Origin: Cyclobacterium lianum
GTDB taxonomy: Bacteria; Bacteroidota; Bacteroidia; Cytophagales; Cyclobacteriaceae
Direction: 5' to 3'
DNA: 64,000 bases
NCBI RefSeq assembly: GCF_900143075.1
Contig: NZ_FRCY01000004.1
Location: forward strand, 186,001-250,000
Below the pieces are notes generated by a model, which did not search any database, was not told the origin of the DNA, and saw nothing but the letters and a program-made list of their open reading frames with translations. Below are positions 53,955 through 61,464 of this stretch, in pieces. Made by a program: the position numbers and the translations under genes. Numbering within the stretch: position 1 is the first letter of the stretch; each line of letters opens with the position of its first letter.

Positions 53955-54125
53955 CACCACATTTTCCTAAATTTTTCCATTCGCCTCACAACCTTTATAA
54001 AGAACGTTTCACCCCATTGGACAACCATAAAGATAGTTTTTTTCTTTCAGTTGAAAAGTTTCAATTAAAAAAAATAAGGGGTGTGCGTAATACTATAATT
54101 GACATTTCTTAAAAGAAGGAAAAAT
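53955..54125 (-). repeat. RHS-cassette leader repeat, copy R3
   Basis: Same leader as R1 (no CCTGCCGGCAGG insert), upstream of cassette 4. In this unit the gene in front of the leader is a Fic gene instead of a TA pair. Confidence 0.8.
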
Positions 54126-54256
54126 GATTTGATAAAAGACACTGATCCATACTGTAGGGACCTATAGCAATGGGATTTTTTATCGATGTGGGCACACAAG
54201 GCGTGCTTAATCTGTAGACCGAAGGGGTATTCGGTAACCGTTTTCGACGAACTGAC

Positions 54257-55354
54257 TTATTTTTTGATATGATAACGGACTCCCCGGCCCGCCCCCGTTT
54301 TCAACAGGATACCTTCGTTCACAAGATAGGCCAGGTCTTTCTTGATCGTGTTCCTGGAATAATTTCCCAGGCTGTTTTCCAGCTCGCTGATCTGGGCGGT
54401 CTCCTTTTCCCTCACATGGGCCACGATCTGTTGCTGCCTTTCGTTCAAAAATACTTTCAGCTTCCTGTAGGTTTCGTACTTGGCCTCAAGGCGAACGGTC
54501 AGTTCCACCAAACACTCCAGGAAGAACAAAACCCATCCGTGGATCCGTTCCCGGTCGCTGTAGCGGTTTTTCTGACCGTCCATCAGGGCCCTGTAGTAGG
54601 CCTCCTTCTTGCTTTCCACCACGTGTTCGAAGGAAAGGTACTGGACAAAACCATAATCCAGCTTTATCAGCAACAGGGTGGTCAGAAGCCTGGACAGACG
54701 ACCGTTGCCGTCCTGGTACGGGTGGATGGATAAAAACTCGTAAACAAAGACGGACACAATAAGCAAGGGGTGCAGGTCCTGTTCCCTGAGGCGTTCATTT
54801 GTCCATAATAGCAGGGCTTCCATTTCACTGGCCGTCAGGTGCGGTTCCGTCGTCCTGAAAATGGTTCTTTGCGTCCCGTCCGGATAGTTGGCCACCACCT
54901 GATTGGACAGGTTCTTGTAACGCCCCTTATGGGTCTGATCCTTGTCGCTGTGCTTCAACAGAATACCATGCAGCTGGTGGATATAGCTTTGGGTCAGCGG
55001 GATTTCCCTGTGGTTTTCCAGAATAATCTCCAGGACTTCATAATAGCCCACCACCTCCTGCTCCTCCCGCTTATCCAGCTTGCTGATCTTTACGGACCTC
55101 AATAGCTTTTCCACTTCTTCATCCGTAAGCGTCGCCCCTTCTATCCGGGTGGACGAACCGGTGCTTTCAATGGTGGCAATCTTGCGCAGTTCTTTCAGGT
55201 AACCGCTTTTGGTCTGTTCCAGTACGTTCCACGAACCTTTGAACGTGTCAATCACGCCCAAAAGCCGGTTGATCTTCTGGTGTACCAGGCTTTCAAAGTC
55301 CAGTTTCCGGTTCATTTTTTTGGATATATCCATTTTGTATCCATTTTTACCCAA
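54257..55354 (-). CDS. Fic family protein (AMP-transferase type, self-inhibited)
   Basis: The product has up to 365 residues, with a possible internal start at 55333 (MDISKKMNRKLDFESL). The Fic core motif HPYQDGNGRLSRLL is at about residues 211-224. An N-terminal inhibitory helix motif, STGSSTRIEGATLT (about residues 64-77, with the S-x-x-x-E pattern), marks a class II Fic protein. A C-terminal winged helix (QISELENSLGNYSRNTIKKD) is usual in this subgroup. Such enzymes attach AMP to target proteins when the inhibitory Glu moves away. It takes the slot held by TA pairs in the neighbouring units. Confidence 0.9.
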   Translation of the reverse strand: MGKNGYKMDISKKMNRKLDFESLVHQKINRLLGVIDTFKGSWNVLEQTKSGYLKELRKIATIESTGSSTRIEGATLTDEEVEKLLRSVKISKLDKREEQEVVGYYEVLEIILENHREIPLTQSYIHQLHGILLKHSDKDQTHKGRYKNLSNQVVANYPDGTQRTIFRTTEPHLTASEMEALLLWTNERLREQDLHPLLIVSVFVYEFLSIHPYQDGNGRLSRLLTTLLLIKLDYGFVQYLSFEHVVESKKEAYYRALMDGQKNRYSDRERIHGWVLFFLECLVELTVRLEAKYETYRKLKVFLNERQQQIVAHVREKETAQISELENSLGNYSRNTIKKDLAYLVNEGILLKTGAGRGVRYHIKK

Positions 55355-55406
55355 TTACAAAAGTAGGGGCTTTTTCCTGTTTTCAGATCCTCATAAGATT
55401 TTATTT

Positions 55407-55778
55407 TCACCCAGGCGGGTGGTGCCTCTGTATCTGCTTATTCAGCTCTTCCAGCTGTGCCTGTTTGTATTTCTCCGTTGCCGAGGGATATTTATGTCCG
55501 GCAAACACCTGGACAATCCTCAGGTCGTGCCCCGCTCTCAGAAGATTGGTGATGACACTTTGCCTGATCGTCCGGCACTTGACCTTCCTGGGTGCTTAAA
55601 GCCCCTTAACTCTCCTTGTGACCTGCTTGATGATATCTTCCGCAATTACCGGGTGCTGACGGCTTCCGATCAACAGTGTTTCCCTTTCATTGCCCTTTAA
55701 TAGTTTCGGCCTGACCTGGCTGAGGTACTCATGAAAAAGCATGATCTGTTCGGGCTTTAGCTGCAATTCCCTGCTCCA
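55407..55778 (-). pseudogene. Tyrosine recombinase C-terminal fragment fused in frame to an RHS core
   Basis: Right after the RHS motif YDPGIGR the same frame becomes a tyrosine recombinase: LQLKPEQIMLFHEYLSQVRP, LLIGSRQHPVIAEDIIKQVT, then a TAA (55596-55598), then APRKVKCRTIRQSVITNLLR, AGHDLRIVQVFAGHKYPSAT and EKYKQ. The catalytic Arg-His/Lys-Arg-His-Tyr block is visible in the last part (TIRQS, FAGHK, EKY). The N-terminal half is missing. It marks a recombination event between a recombinase gene and the RHS array. Confidence 0.82.
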
Positions 55779-55900
55779 GGTCCTGCCAATCCCAGGATCA
55801 TACTGTCTGAATTCAGTCGTGTAGCTGCTTCCATGTCCATTCACCTGGTCGCCGCCTTCAAGTCCGTTAAAGTCAAATCGGTAAGCTCCCGCAAAAAAAT
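55779..55900 (-). pseudogene. RHS cassette 5: core remnant
   Basis: The short frame reads YRFDFNGLEGGDQVNGHGSS and YTTEFRQYDPGIGR, the start of an RHS core, and breaks off where the recombinase fragment begins. No tip survives. Leader R4 lies directly upstream. Confidence 0.8.
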
Positions 55901-55904
55901 TTCC

Positions 55905-56085
55905 AAAGCTTTTCCAAGCTCCTCCCAACCTTTTTCCGGGCCTGCCGGCAGGTAAACAAAGAACGTTTTGCCCCTTTGGACAACCATAAAGATAGTTTTT
56001 TTCTCTCAGCTGAAAAGTTTTTCAATTGAAAAAAGAAGGTGCGTATACTTTAAATGAAGTTCTCTAAAAGTAAATAAAAGAATGC
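55905..56085 (-). repeat. RHS-cassette leader repeat, copy R4
   Basis: Same leader as R2, including the CCTGCCGGCAGG palindrome (55941-55952), upstream of cassette 5 and downstream of TA pair 3. Confidence 0.8.
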
Positions 56086-56206
56086 CCTCCAAACGGCGAA
56101 AGGCGGGTTTTAGGTGTCCACTTAACCTCGCTCTTTTTTGTTTGCGTGGTGAGATCATGCCAACTTATGTGCTGGAAACTGGTATAAGGGTAGCCTTGGG
56201 CGGTGG

Positions 56207-56515
56207 CTATTTATTCCTTTTCGGTTTCCTAGCTGGTTTCTGATAGTTGCTAAAAATATCCGTGACAATAATGATTTCACTATCAACCTTGTATATGATT
56301 TTGTAATGATATTCCAGCAAATATCGGTGCCCTTTGCCAAGAGATATCAGGTCATCTTCTACTCTTCCTCTATCCGGATATTTATTTAGGGTTTCTGCTC
56401 TGTCAATTATTTTATTTACGATCTCAGCAGCTTTTTCGGGATTGGCCTCTTCTGAATAATGATCGTAAATCTCTTTTAAGCATATTTTCGCCCACTCTGA
56501 AAACCTTACCTCCAT
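56207..56515 (-). CDS. RelE/ParE-family toxin (TA pair 3)
   Basis: The 102-residue protein has the ParE/RelE layout: RFSEWAKICLKEIYDHYSEE, AETLNKYPDRGRVEDDLISL, HRYLLEYHYKIIYKVDSEII, VTDIFSNYQKPAR. It lies three bases after the antitoxin stop. It is the toxin of the unit with leader R4 and RHS cassette 5. Confidence 0.88.
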   Translation of the reverse strand: MEVRFSEWAKICLKEIYDHYSEEANPEKAAEIVNKIIDRAETLNKYPDRGRVEDDLISLGKGHRYLLEYHYKIIYKVDSEIIIVTDIFSNYQKPARKPKRNK

Positions 56516-56518
56516 GGA

Positions 56519-56764
56519 CTACCAGTTCTTCATTTCCTCCCTGACCTGTTTTGAAGTTTTTACGCGGCCTTCTCCAATGTCCCTTTCAGACCTTTCTGCC
56601 CTGGATATTAGTTCCTCTTTTGTGATAATTGTGCCATCGGGTTTATATCCTACAGGTGAAGATATTTGGTCTGCTTTGATCAGCCCATGAATAAGTTTTA
56701 ACACACGATCATCTGCGTGTTGAAGGTATTGGCTTATTTCTTCCCGTATCTTAACTGTGTCCAT
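56519..56764 (-). CDS. Antitoxin of TA pair 3
   Basis: I chose the ATG at 56764 (MDTVKIREEISQYLQHADDR) although the frame is open to 56803, because the promoter motif TAAAGTTAACG lies between the two. The 81-residue product contains VLKLIHGLIKADQ and ITKEELISRAERSERDIGEG and ends VREEMKNW, like other Bacteroidota antitoxins of RelE toxins. Confidence 0.83.
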   Translation of the reverse strand: MDTVKIREEISQYLQHADDRVLKLIHGLIKADQISSPVGYKPDGTIITKEELISRAERSERDIGEGRVKTSKQVREEMKNW

Positions 56765-56785
56765 TGGTTTTTTCTTGTTGTTCCG

Positions 56786-56796
56786 TAAAGTTAACG
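56786..56796 (-). promoter_or_regulatory. Shared antitoxin promoter motif, unit 3
   Basis: TAAAGTTAACG as in units 1 and 2, 22 bases from the chosen antitoxin start. Confidence 0.6.
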
Positions 56797-56983
56797 ATTC
56801 CACATTACAATTTGATTTGTTCCAGAGTATGATATTTCAGTATTGGCTTTTTTTGGGGATAAATGTCAAAGTTCTACCCGATGTATTTGGTGATGCGTTC
56901 GGCCGTCATCAGACTTTTATTCTGCCTACTATTTGTCCTTATAAAATATAAAAAGGCTTTTTAAACTAAAAAGCTTCTCAACT

Positions 56984-57322
56984 ATGACCATTTCAGAGAA
57001 AATAAGGCTCACCAGGCAGCAGAAAAAACTGTCCCAGGGGGAACTCTCAACAATATCGGGGGTCAACCTTAAAAGCCTTTCAAGGTATGAGTTAGGCACA
57101 ATCGTGCCCCCGGCCGACGTGCTCAAAAGCATCGCCGATGCACTTGAGGTATCAACCGACTACCTGGTGAATGAAAACAGGCAGGTACAGATAAAGGACA
57201 GGGAACTGTTCAAAAAGTTTGAGCTCATCCAGGAAATGGAGGGCGAGACCAAGAGCATGATCATGAACTTCCTCGACCTGGCGATCAGGGATTTTAAGGC
57301 AAAACAGGCATATGCGTCTTGA
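56984..57322 (+). CDS. XRE-family HTH regulator (unit 3, intact)
   Basis: The 112-residue protein starts with a complete HTH-XRE domain (MTISEKIRLTRQQKKLSQGE, LSTISGVNLKSLSRYELGTI, VLKSIADALEVSTDYLVN) and has a helical C-terminus (RELFKKFELIQEMEGETKSM). It resembles the truncated regulator of unit 1 and stands divergent from TA pair 3. It may control the pair or the array; this is inferred from position. Confidence 0.88.
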   Translation: MTISEKIRLTRQQKKLSQGELSTISGVNLKSLSRYELGTIVPPADVLKSIADALEVSTDYLVNENRQVQIKDRELFKKFELIQEMEGETKSMIMNFLDLAIRDFKAKQAYAS

Positions 57323-57408
57323 CATGGGAGACCTTGTAGGTGTCCTGAAGGTATGCAAAATGTGATTGCTTTTGCATGGACGTCAGGGCTTTTTTGATAA
57401 AATGTCAT

Positions 57409-57566
57409 TTATTTTATCATATTGAACTCCAGGCTTTGGTTGGATACTATCTTTTTTAAGCGACTGTTTTCCTGCTCAAGGCTTCTGAGACGACGGAGTT
57501 CCTGTACTTCCATCCCCTAGTATTTGTTCCGCCAGGAATAAAATGTATCGGAACTAATGCCTTGTT
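57409..57566 (-). pseudogene. IS3-family transposase OrfA remnant
   Basis: On the minus strand the frame reads GISSDTFYSWRNKY, a TAG (57517-57519), then GMEVQELRRLRSLEQENSRL and KKIVSNQSLEFNMIK with a stop at 57409-57411. This is the middle and end of an IS3-type OrfA (helix-turn-helix plus leucine-zipper). OrfB and the inverted repeats are not seen. It truncates the CHC2 gene. Confidence 0.82.
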
Positions 57567-57929
57567 TCCTGTTTTGTCCAGTATCTGCTCACGGCTGACG
57601 GTTGGCTTCACTGCTGGGCTTACAGTTTTGTTCGAGTTATTTGATGGGTTGTTTTCTCCGCCTGAAAGTTCAACGGCCTTTTCGATTGCTTCCGCTTTGC
57701 TGCTGTTCTCTTTGTGCATGATAAAATTGATCACATCCATGCTCTTACCATGGGTCTTGCAGTTGCTGCTGAAGCAGTAGGCCGTGTGGGTTTTGGTATA
57801 CACCTGCAGGGAAGGCGTCCGGTCATCGTGGAACGGACAGTTCAACCGGCCGTGTTTGTCGGGCTTCAATCTGTAGTGGGCCAGCACTTCGGCCAGCGTC
57901 AGGCGTGCTTTGATTTCCTGGATTTCCAT
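57567..57929 (-). pseudogene. CHC2 zinc-finger (primase-like) protein, 3' end replaced by IS remnant
   Basis: The start MEIQEIKARLTLAEVLAHYR is followed by a primase-type zinc finger: CPFHDDRTPSLQVY, then CFSSNCKTHGKSMDVINFIM (about residues 31-70). After about residue 118 (REQILDKTGNKAL) the frame enters the IS3 remnant and continues as meaningless text to 57456. Such proteins occur in Bacteroidota conjugative and integrative elements, usually with a longer C-terminus. The gene is therefore truncated. Confidence 0.82.
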
Positions 57930-58073
57930 TTGAAAAAAAGTTTTGCGATTTATTCAATCGTAAATGTATCAATAAATTCACTATATCGCAATTATAGTAT
58001 TCGCAATACCGCAATATTTTGCTTAAAATCCACTGAATCGCTACTTTTGTACAACCTACTTAATTTCAAAAAT

Positions 58074-58439
58074 ATGAGTTTAGGAATAACCATCAGGAAA
58101 ATCAGGGAGCAAAAAGGACTTTTGCAAAAGCAGGTCGCCGCCGATTTGGGTATTGGCCATACCAATTACAATAAGCTGGAAAACGGAAACCGGGAACCGT
58201 CCGTCAAGGAACTGCAGCTACTGGCCAGGCTTTTTGATATGACCGTAGATCAGGTCCTCAACTATGAAGGGGAGCTGCCCGGCGAAGTGACACTGGAGGA
58301 TAAACCGGAGTTTGAGCGCATCAAACTCATCAACCAACTCGACGAGGACGACCGTAGCACCGTATTCAAAATCATCGACACCATGCTTACCAAAAAGAAG
58401 TTTAAGGACTTTTTTAATAAAAATGTGGCGGCACTATAA
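58074..58439 (+). CDS. XRE-family HTH regulator (intact)
   Basis: The ATG at 58074 starts MSLGITIRKIREQKGLLQKQ, VAADLGIGHTNYNKLENGNR and EPSVKELQLLARLFDMTVDQ, a full HTH-XRE domain. The C-terminal part (ERIKLINQLDEDDRSTVFKI, KKKFKDFFNKNVAAL) is shared with the truncated copy at 52651. The product has 121 residues. It stands divergent from the CHC2 gene and convergent with the immunity gene of the large RHS gene. Confidence 0.88.
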   Translation: MSLGITIRKIREQKGLLQKQVAADLGIGHTNYNKLENGNREPSVKELQLLARLFDMTVDQVLNYEGELPGEVTLEDKPEFERIKLINQLDEDDRSTVFKIIDTMLTKKKFKDFFNKNVAAL

Positions 58440-58525
58440 CTTTTTTCAAAAAATTCAGCATTACTGCTTTTTTGCCAGATTGAGAACAATGAAAAAAACC
58501 TGATCACTCAAAGGCTACTGGTAAT

Positions 58526-58873
58526 TCATGATTCTTGTAGATTTAGACTGCCTGCCATGATGAATATTTCAAACCCATCACCATCAAAAAGATAATTATA
58601 ATTTGCTTTTTCGCTTTCTTCGATTGAATATTCAGCCCCTAATTCCGGTAAATGAAATATTTCCGCCACGCTAATAAATTCCCACTTTTCATCTGCCCGG
58701 TCCTTGTTGACTTTGTACCTTAAGACTTCATTAAAAACCAACTTAAAACTCCTTGATTTTCCAGCTTCTGAAATTCTTAAATCAAAAGTGATTGAATTCC
58801 TACTGAAATCAAAATCAATTGACTGGATTTCAGAACCATAAAGCCCATTCAAGATCTCTTGACTTACATTCAT
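58526..58873 (-). CDS. Candidate immunity protein of the large RHS gene
   Basis: The 115-residue acidic, soluble protein (SIDFDFSRNSITFDLRISEA; EKWEFISVAEIFHLPELGAE; FDGDGFEIFIMAGSLNL) starts four bases inside the end of the RHS tip (ATGA overlap). The overlap with a toxin tip, the acidity and the small size are the usual traits of cytoplasmic immunity proteins in polymorphic toxin loci. I recognise no named family. Confidence 0.65.
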   Translation of the reverse strand: MNVSQEILNGLYGSEIQSIDFDFSRNSITFDLRISEAGKSRSFKLVFNEVLRYKVNKDRADEKWEFISVAEIFHLPELGAEYSIEESEKANYNYLFDGDGFEIFIMAGSLNLQES

Positions 58874-60387
58874 AGATTTTCGTTCGCCTTTATGATCTGC
58901 TGAATTTGCTCCGTTGGATCACTTGTAAATTCAATATGGGAAGCTCCCCTGTCGCTGTTAAAATTGCCTGACGCATCAATTGTCCCCTTATTACCTTTGC
59001 TTATCCGAAAGTACGGGCTTGTTCTCTCTCCTCCTTTATACATCATGCGAACTGAATATTTACCATACTTAACAACGCTACCATCACCAGTTGCCTTGTC
59101 AGCAACCCCACCTAATGATTTTGCGAGTTTATCAGCATAGTCACCTATTATAACATGTCCCGTGAGCTTACGTATTTGGGCTGCATTATAACCCGGCAAA
59201 TTGGTTAGTCCTTTAGCTACCGCTTTGGAACCGTATTTTGAAGTAAGCTCACCTAAACCACCTCCTGCAAGGTCTCCAATGAAGCCTACAGTAAAATCCT
59301 GATAAAACTGTTCAGAGTCATAACCACCGGGATCATTTAAATAATTAGCAACAACATCACCCATGGATGTACCAGCTGCTCTACCCAATCTGCTGCCAGG
59401 TGTTTTCCAAGGTATTAAGCCCTCTAATCCTGACCGAGTAATCTGCCAGCCGTTGACAGCACCTGATGAAGCCCCCCAATCCCCAGCTGTCTCAGGATTA
59501 AAGTAGTAATTCATTGCTGTTTGGGCAGCAAAATCAGCGGCCGCATTTGCTCCCGCTTTAACTAATAAAGGACAAATGGGGCATCTTCCATCCGGATCAT
59601 TGTACCCTATGGGGCTGTTCCAAAATACCGAATAAGGTGACATCCCAATTTGATTCGGGTGGTCTCCCAACGGATCCACACCCCACCACCTTCCTACGAC
59701 GGGATCATACTGTCTGAATTCAGTTGTATAGCTCCTACCGGCGCCATTTATCTCGTTATCGGCTTCCATACCATTAAACCCATAACTGTACGTACTGTCC
59801 TGCACCGTACGACCATCCATGGCTAAACCGAACGGGTAGTAGTCTGTCGTATTGATGGCCGTGGTCCAAGTTGAATCTAGGTCCAAGTGGATATTGTCAC
59901 TTACGACCGCAAGGACGTTTCCAAGGTGGTTTGTAAGTTCGTACTTTTTGCCACCAAGACTTCTATATCCTGTTTTGGAAGCGTAATTAACCAAACCAAG
60001 CCTGGAACTGCCGTAAATAGCTTGTTCCTTTAAAGCTTTGTTATTGTAGACTCCCATTACGTTTCCGCTCGCATCACGAACGTATATAGTCGTATCACTA
60101 TCCGTGATCTTGGCAATCCGGTTGCCTGACGCATCATAACGAAAGCTAACCTCGGAATTGTCGTCTTTGACTACCTTTCCTACTTTTCCGTAGGGTGTCC
60201 ATTGGATGTCGGCTATGCCTTCGGCATCATCAGAAATGCCACCCCGCTGCCTGGCTCCTTCGCTAAAACAGTCCACAGGACTGTTTTTTAACGCTCGGCC
60301 CTCAATCTGGTCGTAGGTATAGTTTTCTGTGGTTGATCCATCTACGTTTTTCAGCTTATTGCTCTCCTCGTAGTAACTGTATGTCAA
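58870..60387 (-). CDS. RHS protein C-terminal region with toxin tip (partial gene)
   Basis: The frame has no convincing start; it continues an RHS gene broken upstream. It shows YD repeats (TYSYYEESNKLKNVDGS; IQWTPYGKVGKVVKD; RYDASGNRIAKI), the RHS core (YYPFGLAMDGRT; YGFNGMEADNEINGAG; TEFRQYDPVVGRWWGVDP) and PDGRCPICP. A tip of about 235 residues follows, ending MMYKGGERTSPYFRISKGNK and SDRGASHIEFTSDPTEQI. Palindromic element A adds about 22 residues in frame (GRALKNSPVDCFSEGARQRG). The last 110 residues look like a compact enzyme domain, possibly a nuclease, but I cannot name it. Confidence 0.78.
   Translation of the reverse strand: MTYSYYEESNKLKNVDGSTTENYTYDQIEGRALKNSPVDCFSEGARQRGGISDDAEGIADIQWTPYGKVGKVVKDDNSEVSFRYDASGNRIAKITDSDTTIYVRDASGNVMGVYNNKALKEQAIYGSSRLGLVNYASKTGYRSLGGKKYELTNHLGNVLAVVSDNIHLDLDSTWTTAINTTDYYPFGLAMDGRTVQDSTYSYGFNGMEADNEINGAGRSYTTEFRQYDPVVGRWWGVDPLGDHPNQIGMSPYSVFWNSPIGYNDPDGRCPICPLLVKAGANAAADFAAQTAMNYYFNPETAGDWGASSGAVNGWQITRSGLEGLIPWKTPGSRLGRAAGTSMGDVVANYLNDPGGYDSEQFYQDFTVGFIGDLAGGGLGELTSKYGSKAVAKGLTNLPGYNAAQIRKLTGHVIIGDYADKLAKSLGGVADKATGDGSVVKYGKYSVRMMYKGGERTSPYFRISKGNKGTIDASGNFNSDRGASHIEFTSDPTEQIQQIIKANENL
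60239..60304 (-). repeat. Palindromic element A (in frame)
   Basis: Stem AACAGTCC-TGT-GGACTGTT at the centre; ends TGAGG and GGTGGC. It is inserted after the codons for YDQI and keeps the reading frame, adding GRALKNSPVDCFSEGARQRG to the protein. Confidence 0.85.
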
Positions 60388-60498
60388 TTCATCCTGAGGA
60401 GACGTATTCCCACCCAGTCGTCGTAAAGATAAGGATTTTCGATAAATGGTGAGTCAAAATATTTATATTCCCTTTTTTCAATCCCGTTCTCGTTAGGC

Positions 60499-60563
60499 CT
60501 GCCCTGCAACCTGGCCCCTCCCTAAAAATGTCCACCGGACATTTTCTTAACGGTCGGTCCTCA
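60499..60563 (-). repeat. Palindromic element B
   Basis: Stem AATGTCC-GGT-GGACATT, different from element A but still perfectly paired. It lies after the codons for YSYDPN. Translation gives EDRPLRKCPVDIFREGPGCR. Confidence 0.85.
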
Positions 60564-60817
60564 TTAGGATCATAGCTGTAATCGGTGTCATATTTGTCGT
60601 CGGGATTACTTCTGGTTAACCCGTTCTGGCCATAGGTACTCAGGCTTCTGGCCCGTACGATTCTGTGAAGCTGATCGTAGCCGTAGACCATGGCCTGCAT
60701 GCGGTCGGACTCGCCCAGGCTGGGAAGGTCGGTGCTCATCCAGACACAGTAAAGGTAGTTTTTTAGAAGTACGTTTACCCAATCGAAATACCGTCTATAA
60801 ATTAAATTTACATAAAT

Positions 60818-60884
60818 CCTACCCTGCATCCCGGCCCCTCCCTAAAATGATCCAAAAGGATCATTTCTTAACGGTCGGTCCTCA
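60818..60884 (-). repeat. Palindromic element C
   Basis: Stem AATGATCC-TTTT-GGATCATT, a third stem sequence. It lies after the codons for KGLYN and contains an in-frame TAG after PFGSF. Confidence 0.85.
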
Positions 60885-61398
60885 TTGTATAAGCCTTTTG
60901 CCTCGGTCGTACCCCGGTCTTCCTGGTACCTGGTCCATAGGTTGTCCCGGGTATCGGAGAGCGTGATGCCGCTGCCGATCGGCGTATAATCATCCTGGTA
61001 ATAGCCCAGTGAAAAGGCCATGGCATCCCCTCCGGTACGCAGGCCGTTTTCCCCATCCCCTCCGGGATCGCCTATGTACGGGGTGTTCACCCCCTTCAGC
61101 CAGCCCTGTAGGGTATAGTAGTAATCCAGCCCCTGTACGTTGTATTCTCCCAGCTCTACCCGGGCCAGCGGGCCATGTGGATAATAGAAGTAGGTGGCAT
61201 CTGTGCTCCAGACGAAGCCATCGGTGCTGCTCATTACTTCTTCTATGCGATTGTCGGCATCGTAGCGGTAACGGTGGATCAATTGGTCCTCATGACCGCC
61301 CTGGTAAATCACCGCATTTACTTTGCCACTGATCAGGTCGTAGATGTAGTCGGTGCGTTTGGTCCCTATCTCCGGCAGGTCCTGAAGTAAGGCCTTGA

Positions 61399-61464
61399 CC
61401 AACCCTGCAGCCTGGCGCTTCGCTAAAACAGTCCACAGGACTGTTTCTTAACGCTCAGTCCTCA
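61399..61464 (-). repeat. Palindromic element D
   Basis: Stem AACAGTCC-TGT-GGACTGTT as in element A. It lies after the codons for YSYDAH, contributes a TGA and shifts the frame, because V-K-A-L-L resumes one base off. Confidence 0.85.

Noticed and set aside
49484-56796. CRISPR-like spacing of repeats in the RHS array
   Set aside because: Leader repeats are long, differ in sequence and are kilobases apart; no short repeat-spacer pattern or cas gene is present.
61009-61390. Plus-strand frames opposite the RHS gene
   Set aside because: They are antisense to the readable RHS sequence and have Arg/Pro/Cys-rich text typical of shadows.
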